This document shows, piece after piece, positions 26,709 to 35,273 of a stretch of DNA of 64,000 nucleotides. Numbering within the stretch: the first letter of the stretch is position 1; each line of letters begins with the position of its first letter. The notes under the pieces were generated by a model that saw only the letters and a list, made by a program, of their open reading frames with translations, was not told the origin of the DNA and searched no databases. Origin of the DNA: RH-AL1 sp050013235 (GTDB taxonomy: Bacteria; Pseudomonadota; Alphaproteobacteria; Rhizobiales; Beijerinckiaceae). Made by a program: the position numbers and the translations under genes. The stretch is taken from assembly GCA_050013235.1 (NCBI GenBank), contig JBEKFQ010000004.1, forward strand, positions 1-64,000, read 5' to 3'.

Positions 26709-26957
26709 CTACACAATCACGTGCCGGGAGTCAAAAAACTGAAACCCGCCGGCAATGGCACCGCCGGCCTTCAGGGCCGCTGCGCCCGCAAAATATTCCT
26801 TGTGGCCGTCGCCGATGCCGGAGCCAGCCATGTTGCGGTGACGCACGCAAGCGATCCCTTCGCGGATCTCTTTGCGCTGGACCTTGAGGACATAACCAAG
26901 CATGCCCGGCGAGCCGAAATATTCCTTCGACAAATTATCCGTCGACAAAGCAGCGGA
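26709..26957 (-). pseudogene. 3' remnant of a second isocitrate lyase gene
   Basis: The minus strand encodes STDNLSKEYFGSPGMLGY, VQRKEIREGIACVRH, NMAGSGIGDGHKEYFAG and ALKAGGA, which match the last 63 or so residues of the complete AceA at 29959-31557. By eye the DNA aligns for about 195 bp (26760-26957) with roughly 20 mismatches; only eight change an amino acid. Homology stops abruptly at about 26957, in the middle of the protein, and there is no proper start codon. After the homologous block the frame continues into unrelated residues (IAGGFQFFDSRHVIV). The mostly silent differences suggest a once functional second lyase that was later truncated. Confidence 0.85.
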
Positions 26958-27120
26958 CGGCTATCTGGAGAATGTTGGGCGAAGGCCGGCAAAACTCATT
27001 GAGGCGGAAGAGATGGCGCGACGTGGCGCATATGCCACAATCCGCGCGAAAGAATGCCTCTACTTCCGCCTGAGAATTCCATTCGTTGCCACCAGAAGAT
27101 CGAAGATTTATCAAAATCTC

Positions 27121-27525
27121 ATGAGTGGCAAGCAGACCAAAGATCGAGGCCTTTTTCGCGCGATTGCAGTAATTGCGCTTGCCTATCTTGTCGTGCTCAA
27201 TTCAATCTTTGTCGCCAATATTCTGGCAACGTCCGCATTCGCTGCCGACCAGCCCGGCGCGAGCGGCTGGACAATTTGTTATTCGGACGAACGCGCGCCG
27301 GACGAAACGGGCAAGAGCGGCACTCCCGCTGGCCATCTCCAGCATCATTGCGCTTTGTGCGCAGCCGCGGCGGCCGCGGCGATTGTGCCACCGGCGGGCA
27401 CAATCGGCTATCTGACACCGCGCCGCATCGCCGCCGTTTCGCCTCCTGCAACCGTTATCGCTTCGCTCTGGTCGTCTGGTTGGTCCAGCAGCTGGTCCTC
27501 GCGCGCGCCGCCTTTCATCGTTTGA
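27121..27525 (+). CDS. Small Cys/His-containing exported or membrane protein (DUF2946-like), copper locus
   Basis: 134 residues from ATG 27121 (the frame is open further upstream without features). A hydrophobic segment (AIAVIALAYLVVLNSIFVANILATSAFAA, about 12-40) looks like a signal or membrane anchor. Then come WTICYSDE and HLQHHCALCAAAAAAA, a His-His-Cys-x-x-Cys cluster before a second hydrophobic patch. Short proteins of this shape (DUF2946) often precede TonB-dependent copper receptors, and such a receptor gene starts 18 bp downstream, so the two are probably one operon. Metal binding by the Cys/His cluster is an inference. The family call is tentative because similarity is short. Confidence 0.65.
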   Translation: MSGKQTKDRGLFRAIAVIALAYLVVLNSIFVANILATSAFAADQPGASGWTICYSDERAPDETGKSGTPAGHLQHHCALCAAAAAAAIVPPAGTIGYLTPRRIAAVSPPATVIASLWSSGWSSSWSSRAPPFIV

Positions 27526-27543
27526 TCGCCGACTTCAGACCGG

Positions 27544-29805
27544 ATGCGTCTCACGCGCCGGATTCGTCTGCCTCACGCCTTGAAAGCTCTTATCATGTCC
27601 AATCTTATGCCTTGCCTCCTCGCGGGCGTTGCGCTGCTGCCTTGCGCCGCCTTGGCCCAGCAAGCCTCAGCTCCGCTAACAACCGTCGTAATCAACACCA
27701 GCCCGCTGGACAACGAAGGCGACCAAACCGCCGCGCCCGGCGTCAATCGAGTTTCCGGTCAGACCTTGGCGACCATCAGGGCCACCTCGCCGGACTCCGC
27801 GCAGGCTTTGACGGATACGGCCGGCGTCAGCCTTTATCAAGCGGGCGGCCTGTCCAGCCTGCCGGTCACTCATGGCCTCAACGACGACCGCAATGCGATT
27901 GTGGTCGGCGGGATTCCCATCACCGCCGCCTGCGCCAATCACATGAATCCGCCGATGTCCTATATCGATCCCGGCGCCATCGCCAATATTGAAGTGCTGA
28001 CGGCCGATATTCCCGTGAGCAAGGGCGGCGATTCCATCGGCGGGACGATCATCGTCACGCGGCGCGAGCCGGTCTTTGCCGAGCCCGCGCAAAAAGTCAT
28101 AACGAAACCCGGCTTGCCCGTTCTGGCGCTGGACAATTCCGGCCTGATCTTCACCGGATCGCTGTCGGCCTTCTACCGTAGCAACAACAGGAGCACGAGC
28201 CTGTCCGGCGCGGCGACCGCGGCAACCGAGCATTTCAGCGTCAATTATACCGGCTCATGGTCCAGGGGTGACGATTATCAAGCTGGCGGCGGCGCCTTGG
28301 TGCGCTCGACCAATTTCGAAGCGGAAAATCATGCCGTGACCCTCGCCTATCGCAATGAAGATCAGCTGATTACGCTGCGGGGCAGCTATCAGAACATTCC
28401 CTACCAGGGCTTCGTCAACCAATATATGGACATGCTCGGCAACGAATCCGAAGGCGTCGATCTGTCCTACAAGGGTGGCTTTGGCTGGGGTAAACTGGAG
28501 ACCAACGCCTTCTATCAGCACACCCAGCACTACATGAATTTCCTCGCCGACAAGAATGGCGGCGTCGACGCAACGCCGACGACCGGCATGCCGATGTACA
28601 CCGATGGCGTGGATTTCGGTTATTCGATCAAGGCCGAAATCGCCGCGAGCAAAACCGACCTCATCCGCATCGGCAATGAATTCCACGGTCAGCGCCTCAA
28701 CGACTGGTGGCAGCCGGTCAACGGCATGATGGGCATGATGTGCTGCTCGACCTTCGAGAACATCAACGGCGGTCAGCGTGACCGGCTCGGAACCTATGGC
28801 GAGTGGGAAAGGAAATGGTCCCCGCAATGGACCACACTGCTCGGCATCCGCAATGACATTGTCTGGATGAACACCGGCGACGTCCAAGGGTACAACAACG
28901 GTATGATGTACGCCATGGACGCGGCCAATTTCAATGCCGTGAATCACGCCAAGACCGACGTGAATTTCGACGCCACCGCTCTGGTGCGTTTCACGCCGGA
29001 CACGGGCAGCCTGTATGAGGCCGGCTATACGCGCAAGACACGCTCGCCCAATCTCGACGAGCGCTATGCCTGGTCGACCACCATGGCGACAATGGTCGGC
29101 TGGTTCGGCGACGGCAATGGCTATGTCGGCAACATCAATCTGAAGCCGGAAGTCGCCCATACGCTCAGCGCCAGCGCCGTCTGGCACGATAGCGCGCATG
29201 ACGGCTGGGAGGCGAAGGTCACGCCTTACTACAGCTATGTGCAGGACTACATCGACGTCGATCAGATCGGCGTGAGCGGCTCGGGCGCCAACCAGATCAA
29301 CCTGTTGCAATTCGCCAATCACGACGCGGAGCTTTATGGCTTCGACCTGTCCGGCCGGGTGCGTCTCCTGCAAAGCACGAATTACGGCAACCTGACGCTT
29401 TCCGGCATCGCCGCCTTCACGCACGGAAGGCGGATCGACGATGGATCGGCCCTCTATCACATGATGCCGATCAACGGCAAAGCGACGCTCGAGCACCGGA
29501 TCGCCGCGTTCGGCGGTCAATGGATCAATGCTGTCGAAGTGCAGGCGGTGGGTGCCAAAACCGATGTGGAGACGGTCCGTCTCGAGCCGACGACGCCGGC
29601 CTACGGCCTGGTGAACCTGCGTTCCGGCTTCGAGATCAACAATCTCCGCTTCGATGTCGGCGTCGAAAACCTGTTCGACCAGCTCTATTATTCGCCGCTC
29701 GGCGGCATAGACATCGCCGACAATGTCGCGGTCAATAGCCCGTTGCATTCGCCGGTCGCGGGCATGGGCCGCACAATCTATGGCGGCATGACCGTCAAGT
29801 TCTAA
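27544..29805 (+). CDS. TonB-dependent outer-membrane receptor, OprC/NosA copper type
   Basis: A 753-residue protein with an N-terminal signal (…ALLPCAALAQQ, about 20-40), a plug domain (ISP-like start at 45, VGGIPITAACANHMNPPMSY at about 121-140, VSKGGDSIGGTIIV) and a 22-strand barrel ending TIYGGMTVKF with terminal Phe. C130-x3-M134 and H329-x-M331 correspond to the CxxxM and HxM copper site described for Pseudomonas OprC. A Met/Cys cluster (GMMGMMCCS, 394-402) lies in a barrel loop. It is therefore probably a copper importer. ATG at 27595 (MSNLMPCLLAG) is an alternative start. It ends in a strong terminator. Confidence 0.88.
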   Translation: MRLTRRIRLPHALKALIMSNLMPCLLAGVALLPCAALAQQASAPLTTVVINTSPLDNEGDQTAAPGVNRVSGQTLATIRATSPDSAQALTDTAGVSLYQAGGLSSLPVTHGLNDDRNAIVVGGIPITAACANHMNPPMSYIDPGAIANIEVLTADIPVSKGGDSIGGTIIVTRREPVFAEPAQKVITKPGLPVLALDNSGLIFTGSLSAFYRSNNRSTSLSGAATAATEHFSVNYTGSWSRGDDYQAGGGALVRSTNFEAENHAVTLAYRNEDQLITLRGSYQNIPYQGFVNQYMDMLGNESEGVDLSYKGGFGWGKLETNAFYQHTQHYMNFLADKNGGVDATPTTGMPMYTDGVDFGYSIKAEIAASKTDLIRIGNEFHGQRLNDWWQPVNGMMGMMCCSTFENINGGQRDRLGTYGEWERKWSPQWTTLLGIRNDIVWMNTGDVQGYNNGMMYAMDAANFNAVNHAKTDVNFDATALVRFTPDTGSLYEAGYTRKTRSPNLDERYAWSTTMATMVGWFGDGNGYVGNINLKPEVAHTLSASAVWHDSAHDGWEAKVTPYYSYVQDYIDVDQIGVSGSGANQINLLQFANHDAELYGFDLSGRVRLLQSTNYGNLTLSGIAAFTHGRRIDDGSALYHMMPINGKATLEHRIAAFGGQWINAVEVQAVGAKTDVETVRLEPTTPAYGLVNLRSGFEINNLRFDVGVENLFDQLYYSPLGGIDIADNVAVNSPLHSPVAGMGRTIYGGMTVKF

Positions 29806-29827
29806 AGGCGGAATTCAGTTCGTGTGT

Positions 29828-29858
29828 AACCAGCGCCGGCTATCCGGCGCTGGTTTTT
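29828..29858 (+). terminator. Intrinsic terminator of the copper receptor gene
   Basis: An 11-bp perfect stem (29829-29839 with 29844-29854, loop CTAT) followed by five T residues, 23 bp after the receptor stop. Confidence 0.92.
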
Positions 29859-29890
29859 CTCTGCCTCGCTAGCGTTGATGTAGAGATATC

Positions 29891-29928
29891 AAAAGCAACA
29901 GCCCAGGGCATCGCTGCCCCGGGCTGTT
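29891..29928 (-). terminator. Intrinsic terminator of aceA
   Basis: On the minus strand a 14-bp stem (29897-29910 with 29915-29928, one wobble pair, tetraloop) is followed by GCTTTT. It lies 31 bp past the aceA stop, convergent to the receptor terminator. Confidence 0.88.
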
Positions 29929-29958
29929 CCATTATTCAACTCGAGATACCAACCGGTT

Positions 29959-31557
29959 TTAGCCGAATTGGTTCATCGTGTTATGCGCGCCGCCGGCCTT
30001 CAGGGCCGCCTCGCCGGCAAAATATTCCTTATGGTCGTCGCCGATGTCGGATCCGGCCATGTTCTGGTGACGCACGCAAGCGATCCCCTCGCGGAGTTCC
30101 TTGCGCTGAACCTGGAGGACATAACCAAGCATGCCCTGCGAGCCGAAATATTCCCTCGACAGATTATCCGTCGACAGAGCGGCGGTATGATAGGTCGGCA
30201 GCGTGATGAGATGGTGGAACACACCAGCCCGCTTCGCGGCATCGGCCTGGAACGTGCGAATACGCTCGTCCGCTACCTTGGCCAGGTCGGTCTCGTCATA
30301 AGAAGCGCTCATCAGCGCCGCGCGCTCATAAGCCTTCACGTCCTTGCCGGCCTTGTCCCACGCATCATAGACCTGCTGACGGAAATTCAGCGTCCAGTTG
30401 AACGACGGCGAGTTATTGTAGACGAGCTTGGCATTGGGCACGACTTCGCGGATGCGGTCGACCATGCTGGCAACTTGCTCCACATGCGGCTTCTCGGTTT
30501 CGATCCAAAGGAGATCGGCGCCGTTCTGCAGCGAGGTGATGCAGTCGAGCACGCAACGATCCGCCCCCGTTCCCGCGCGGAACTGGTAGAGGTTGCTCGG
30601 CAGCCGCTTCGGCCGGAACAGCGTGCCATCCCGGTTGATGATGACATCACCGTTCTTGGCGGTGGCCGGCGAGACTTCCTCGACGTCGAGGAACGAATTG
30701 TACTGGTCCCCCAGATCGCCGGGCTCATGGCTGACGGCGATTTGCTTGGTGAGGCCGGCGCCGAGCGAATCCGTGCGCGTGACGATAATGCCGTCTTCGA
30801 CGCCCAGTTCGAGGAAGGCGTAGCGGCAGGCACGAATCTTCGCGAGGAAGTCTTCGTGCGGCACCGTCACTTTGCCGTCCTGGTGACCGCACTGCTTTTC
30901 GTCCGAAACCTGGTTTTCGATCTGGAGGGCGCCAGCGCCCGCTTCGATCATCTTCTTGGCGAGCAGGTAGGTCGCTTCGGCATTACCGAAACCGGCGTCG
31001 ATGTCCGCGATGATCGGAACGACATGGGTCTGGTAGTTCTCGACAGCCGACAGCAGCTCTCGCTCTTTCTTGGTGTTGCCCGCCTTACGCGCGGCATCGA
31101 TGTCGCGGAACAGCCCCCCCAGCTCGCGCTGATCGGCTTGACGCAGGAACGTGTAGATTTCTTCGATCAACGCCGGCACCGAGGTCTTCTCGTGCATCGA
31201 CTGGTCGGGCAGCGGCCCGAACTCGGAACGCAGCGCGGCAACCATCCAGCCCGAGAGATAGATGTAGCGGCGGTCGGTGGTTCCGAAGTGCTTCTTGACC
31301 GCAATGATGTTCTGTTGGGCGATGAACCCGTGCCAGCACCCCAGGGACTGGGTGTATTTGGAGGAATCCTCGTCGTAAGCGGCCATGTCCTTGCGAATGA
31401 TGGCGGCGGTATAACGGGCAATGTCGAGGCCGGTCTGAAACCGGTTTTGCAGACGCATGCGGGCCACGGATTCCGGGTTGATGCCGGTCCAGGTGCCTTT
31501 TTTACTCTTAACGAGCTGTTCCGTTTTGGAAATATGATCTTGGTACGACAATTCCAT
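29959..31557 (-). CDS. aceA: Isocitrate lyase
   Basis: Cleaves isocitrate to succinate and glyoxylate, entry to the glyoxylate shunt needed on acetate or other C2 units. The 532-residue protein belongs to the longer ICL subgroup (E. coli has 434). The active-site loop is KQCGH at 221-225 (Cys223; Gln replaces the more usual second Lys), with PIIADIDAGFGN at 181-192, VTRTDSLGA and NNSPSFNW further on. ATG at 31555-31557 has AGGAG ahead of it. It diverges from an ScfR/RamB-type regulator, the expected arrangement for control by acetate-type metabolites. The 3' part is duplicated as a remnant at 26709-26957. Confidence 0.96.
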   Translation of the reverse strand: MELSYQDHISKTEQLVKSKKGTWTGINPESVARMRLQNRFQTGLDIARYTAAIIRKDMAAYDEDSSKYTQSLGCWHGFIAQQNIIAVKKHFGTTDRRYIYLSGWMVAALRSEFGPLPDQSMHEKTSVPALIEEIYTFLRQADQRELGGLFRDIDAARKAGNTKKERELLSAVENYQTHVVPIIADIDAGFGNAEATYLLAKKMIEAGAGALQIENQVSDEKQCGHQDGKVTVPHEDFLAKIRACRYAFLELGVEDGIIVTRTDSLGAGLTKQIAVSHEPGDLGDQYNSFLDVEEVSPATAKNGDVIINRDGTLFRPKRLPSNLYQFRAGTGADRCVLDCITSLQNGADLLWIETEKPHVEQVASMVDRIREVVPNAKLVYNNSPSFNWTLNFRQQVYDAWDKAGKDVKAYERAALMSASYDETDLAKVADERIRTFQADAAKRAGVFHHLITLPTYHTAALSTDNLSREYFGSQGMLGYVLQVQRKELREGIACVRHQNMAGSDIGDDHKEYFAGEAALKAGGAHNTMNQFG

Positions 31558-31639
31558 GCTCCTTGGGTGAGGCGGTGAGGGCTTCCTACACCCGTGCATG
31601 CCTCGAATGGTAGAGGATAGGTAGTTTAAATGTCATACT

Positions 31640-31666
31640 TTACAAGATAGTTTTGTAATGTTGTAA
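31640..31666. promoter_or_regulatory. Candidate operator between aceA and its divergent regulator
   Basis: TTACAA (31640-31645) and TTGTAA (31653-31658) form an inverted repeat with a 7-bp spacer, and a third TTGTAA stands at 31661-31666, 8 bp from the second. The AT-rich 144-bp region between aceA and the regulator is otherwise unstructured. RamB/ScfR-type regulators act from divergent spacers like this one; the exact site is a prediction. Confidence 0.55.
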
Positions 31667-31701
31667 TGTTTTGACAAGCCACTGCCAAGGAGTGCCGGGA
31701 C

Positions 31702-33123
31702 ATGTCCAACGAACGCCCCGTCTACATGGGGCCGCGCCTGAGACGGCTGCGCCGCGATCTTGGGCTTACGCAGGCCAATATGGCCACCGATCTTGAAATC
31801 TCGGCCTCTTATGTCGCTTTGCTCGAACGCAATCAGCGCCCCTTGACGGCCGATATGATCCTGCGTCTCGCCCGAACCTACAAAATGGACATGGCGGAAT
31901 TGGCCGGAGATGGCGGCGCCGAATATACGGCGCGTCTTCAGTCGGCCTTGAAAGACCCCATGTTCGCCGATCTCGATCTGCCCGCTCTGGAATGCGCCGA
32001 CGTCGCAACCAGCTACCCCGGCATTACCGAAGCGATCCTGCGCCTTTACACCGCCTACCAGGAGGAACATCTGGCGCTCGCCGACCGTGGCGCCGAGGCG
32101 CGCGCGCACGGCGGCGGCAAAAACCTCGACCCGCCCGACCCGGTGGCCGAAGCCCGCCGCTTTCTCGAAGTCCGCCGGAATTGCTTCCCTATTCTCGACG
32201 ATGCGGCGGAGCGCCTGGCCCAGACCGTCAGCACTCAAGACGAGTTCATTGCCCATTTCAAGGCCCGTCACAACCTGCGCGTCCGGCGCCTGCCCTCGGA
32301 CGTCATGGTCGATTCCTTGCGGCGGCTCGACCGGCATCGCGACGAAATCTTGCTCGACGATTCCCTCGACAATGCCAGCCTCATGTTCCAGCTGGCGCTT
32401 CAGCTCGCCTATCTCGAAATGGGCAAGGAAATCGATTCCGTGCTCAGGGAGGGTAGCTTTGCCACGGATAGCGGCGAGCGCCTGACACGCCGGGCCCTGG
32501 CCAGCTATGCCGCGGCGGCGATTCTCATGCCCTACTCCGCTTTTGCCAAGGCGGCCGAGGCGCGGCGTTACGACGTGGAAGCCCTGGGACGCCAGTTCCG
32601 GACCAGTTTCGAGCAGACGGCGCACCGGCTCACCACGCTGCAGAAGCCGGGGCAGGAACGCGTCCCGTTCTTTTTCATCCGCATCGATCCGGCCGGCAAT
32701 GTGTCCAAGCGGCTCGACGGCGCGGGCTTTCCCTTCGCCCGGCATGGCGGGGCTTGCCCTCTTTGGTCCGTCCATCAAGTGTTCAAGACGCCACGCCAAA
32801 TCGTGACCCAATGGCTGGAACTGCCCGATGGCCAGCGTTTCTTTTCCATCGCCCGCACCGTGACGGCCGGCGGCGGAGCCTATGGCGCCCCCCGCGTGGA
32901 ACGAGCCATTGCGCTAGGCTGCGCGGCCGAACATGCCGGCCGCCTCGTCTACACGCGCGGCCATCCCGAGGCGGGCGCCGAGGCCGCCACGCCGATTGGC
33001 GTCACCTGCCGCCTCTGCCACCGCAGCAAATGCACCGCGCGGTCGGCTCCGCCGATCGGGAGGCAAGTCATGCCCGACGAATACCGCCGGGCCAGCGCGC
33101 CGTTCGGGTTTTCGAACGGGTGA
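31702..33123 (+). CDS. ScfR/RamB-type transcriptional regulator (XRE HTH, IrrE-like, short-chain fatty acid sensing)
   Basis: 473 residues. An N-terminal XRE helix-turn-helix (LRRLRRDLGLTQANMATDLE, SASYVALLERNQRPLTADM, about 11-65) precedes a middle region that matches the IrrE/M78-like domain (LALQLAYLEMGKEID, RRALASYAAAAILMPY), without a readable HExxH. The C-terminal DUF2083-like part has FPFARHGGACPLW and a Cys cluster C436-x2-C439-x4-C444. This domain plan is that of ScfR and RamB, which adjust glyoxylate and propionyl-CoA metabolism. It is divergent from aceA, so aceA is the likely target. GGAG precedes the ATG. Confidence 0.9.
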   Translation: MSNERPVYMGPRLRRLRRDLGLTQANMATDLEISASYVALLERNQRPLTADMILRLARTYKMDMAELAGDGGAEYTARLQSALKDPMFADLDLPALECADVATSYPGITEAILRLYTAYQEEHLALADRGAEARAHGGGKNLDPPDPVAEARRFLEVRRNCFPILDDAAERLAQTVSTQDEFIAHFKARHNLRVRRLPSDVMVDSLRRLDRHRDEILLDDSLDNASLMFQLALQLAYLEMGKEIDSVLREGSFATDSGERLTRRALASYAAAAILMPYSAFAKAAEARRYDVEALGRQFRTSFEQTAHRLTTLQKPGQERVPFFFIRIDPAGNVSKRLDGAGFPFARHGGACPLWSVHQVFKTPRQIVTQWLELPDGQRFFSIARTVTAGGGAYGAPRVERAIALGCAAEHAGRLVYTRGHPEAGAEAATPIGVTCRLCHRSKCTARSAPPIGRQVMPDEYRRASAPFGFSNG

Positions 33124-33139
33124 GCGGCTGTCTTATCGC

Positions 33140-34507
33140 TCAAGCCAAATCCCGCGCCTGGATCGAGATCGCAACGTCGAGCAGCCATTGATCCCAGCCT
33201 GCCGGCGCGATCAATTGCAGGCCGACGGGCAAGCCATGCACCAGGCCGGCCGGGATCGTGACGGAGGGCAGGCCCACGACGTTCCACGGCCGGGTCATGG
33301 CGAGAAGCGTCTTGATGACCGGCGCGGTTTGGCCGCCGAGCGTGACCTCGCGCTCGCCGATCTTGGACGCGACCATGCCGATCGTGGGCATGGCCAAGAG
33401 ATCGAAACGCTCGAAAAAGACCGCGAGCGTCGCTTGCAACTGTTTGCGTTGCTTCAAAGCGCGGACATACTCCCACCCCTTGACCTCGCGAGCGGCCTTC
33501 AAACGCTCCAACACTTCCGGCTCGAACAGTTCGGGGTGGGAGGCGACGCGCTCGGCATGGACCTCGTAGGCCTCGGCCCCCTGGATCGCCGTGATGCTGA
33601 ACGTGAACGCCTCGGCCAAGACCGACATCTGCGCGACTTCATGCATGGCTTGGCCGAAGAGAGCTTCGGCGAATTGACGGACCTCGGCAATCACTTCGGG
33701 ATCGCTGGCGCCGAAGGGGCCGGTGGGAATCCAGCCCGTCAGCAAGGTCGATTGCGACAGTTTATTGTGTTTGGTCTTTTGATTGGGATCGCGAAGCACC
33801 TGGTAGACGATGCTGACATCCTCGGCGCTTTGGGCCAAAATTCCCACGTGGTCCAGCGTCGTGGACAACGGAAAGACGCCCTGCGCCGAAATGCCGGCAT
33901 AGGTCGGTTTGAACCCCACGATATTGCAAAGCGCAGCGGGGATGCGGATCGAGCCGCCGGTATCCGTGCCCAGCGCGAAGGGCACCATGCCGGCCGCGAC
34001 AGCCGCGGCACTGCCGCCGCTCGAGCCCCCGGTGATCCGCGTGGGATCCCAGGGGTTCTTGCTGGATCCATGCATGGAGGTGTCGGCCGTCGGGCCATAG
34101 GCGAATTCATGGGTCAGCGTCTTGCCCAGGACGACAGCGCCCGCCGCCTTGAGAAGGCGGACGCATTCCGCGTCTTCCTTGGGGATGAAGGATTTGAAAT
34201 GGGCCGAGCCGGCCGTGGTCACGAGCCCTGCCGTATTGATGTTGTCCTTCACGGCAACCGGAATGCCGTGCAGCGGGCCGCGATCGATGCCCGCCTTGAA
34301 ATCCTTGTCCGCTTGCTCCGCTGCTTTTTGCGCCCCCTGCTTATCGACGAGAACGAAAGCATTCAGCTCGCCGTTCAGCCTGTCGATCGTCGCGAGAGCC
34401 TCGCGGACCAGCCCAACAGAGGTGAACGTGCCGTCGCGGAGACCGTGAGCTAATTCTTTAAGGGTGTAAGCGCAGAAAAATCCTGCATTTGGCGGATTGG
34501 CGGACAT
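33140..34507 (-). CDS. Amidase-signature family hydrolase
   Basis: 455 residues with the complete Ser-cisSer-Lys triad of the amidase signature family: Lys87 in PVAVKDNI, the GGSSGGS motif at 160-166, and the nucleophile Ser186 in GTDTGGSIR. No signal peptide is seen. It is not part of a gatCAB set, so it is more likely a free amidase for small amides (for example indoleacetamide or mandelamide type) than the GatA subunit; the substrate cannot be read. It converges on the regulator gene with 16 bp between stops. Confidence 0.9.
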   Translation of the reverse strand: MSANPPNAGFFCAYTLKELAHGLRDGTFTSVGLVREALATIDRLNGELNAFVLVDKQGAQKAAEQADKDFKAGIDRGPLHGIPVAVKDNINTAGLVTTAGSAHFKSFIPKEDAECVRLLKAAGAVVLGKTLTHEFAYGPTADTSMHGSSKNPWDPTRITGGSSGGSAAAVAAGMVPFALGTDTGGSIRIPAALCNIVGFKPTYAGISAQGVFPLSTTLDHVGILAQSAEDVSIVYQVLRDPNQKTKHNKLSQSTLLTGWIPTGPFGASDPEVIAEVRQFAEALFGQAMHEVAQMSVLAEAFTFSITAIQGAEAYEVHAERVASHPELFEPEVLERLKAAREVKGWEYVRALKQRKQLQATLAVFFERFDLLAMPTIGMVASKIGEREVTLGGQTAPVIKTLLAMTRPWNVVGLPSVTIPAGLVHGLPVGLQLIAPAGWDQWLLDVAISIQARDLA

Positions 34508-34684
34508 GGCGACCCCAGGCGGAATTCGAAAATGAGCGAGAGCCTAGACCGCCAGCGGCGGGTGAGGCCGGTGCATCTATAGAGAACGAACCTTAAAAAA
34601 CACGCGGGCCCTTGACCCCGGCGACAGCGGCATAAAGCCTCACGATGTCTCGAATTGGAACCGCGAAAAGGCAGGCAATCGCGC

Positions 34685-35251
34685 TCACACCGTTTGTTGC
34701 GCCCTTAACCATTCCGTCACGTCGCCGGTGCTCCGGTCAGGTGGAAACACGGGATAGAAGACATGCTCGATGATTCCATCCTTAATGATCAGGGTCAGCC
34801 GGCGCAGGAGCCTGACCCCGCCAACCTCGAAGGTTGGAAGATGCAAGGCATCCGTGAGGGCAAAGGCGGCATCGCTGAGCACGGGATAGGGCAAATGCAG
34901 CCGCCCGGCCATTTCGCGCTGGTAATCCCGGGTCTGCGTGCTGAGGCCGAGCACGCCGGCGCCCAGGGCGGTAAAGACAGCGTAGGAATCACGGAATGAG
35001 CAATTCTGCGGGGTACAGCCCCGCGCGCCGGGAATGTCGTCCCAGCCCGGGGGCAAGGCAACGCCCGGCCTGCCGGTCATGGGATAAGCGAACAGAACCG
35101 TCCGCCCGGCGAGCAACGCGGCGAGATCGACGGCGGGGCCAATGGTTGCCTCCAAAACTACCGGCGGCATCGCGAGGCCGGTGAGATGACGCGCGGCGCC
35201 ATCGTCTTCCGGCACGGGCAGATCCGCGGGCAGCGCCGAATAATCCGCCAT
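34685..35251 (-). CDS. Peroxiredoxin-like (AhpC/TSA, redoxin) protein
   Basis: 188 residues. The thioredoxin-fold core has TVLFAYPMTGRPGVALPPGWDDIP followed by GCTPQNCSFRD, where the first Cys is the likely peroxidatic Cys and the second stands four residues on. LHLPYPVLSDAAFALTDALHLP follows the usual peroxiredoxin pattern (D-x-hydrophobic-x-LT). The PMTGRPG prolines replace the more common P-x-x-x-T-x-x-C spacing, a variant found in a subgroup of redoxins. It lies 23 bp before lpdA's stop on the same strand, so it may be transcribed with its upstream neighbour lpdA. Confidence 0.82.
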   Translation of the reverse strand: MADYSALPADLPVPEDDGAARHLTGLAMPPVVLEATIGPAVDLAALLAGRTVLFAYPMTGRPGVALPPGWDDIPGARGCTPQNCSFRDSYAVFTALGAGVLGLSTQTRDYQREMAGRLHLPYPVLSDAAFALTDALHLPTFEVGGVRLLRRLTLIIKDGIIEHVFYPVFPPDRSTGDVTEWLRAQQTV

Positions 35252-35273
35252 GAAAGCCCCTCTACGTCCTTTG

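Noticed and set aside
26902..27525. Longer 207-residue version of the small copper-locus protein
   Set aside because: The first 73 residues run through the aceA remnant and lack features; ATG 27121 leads straight to the hydrophobic segment.
28255..29748. 497-codon frame opposite the copper receptor
   Set aside because: Antisense shadow; the receptor has signal peptide, plug, barrel and terminal Phe on the plus strand.
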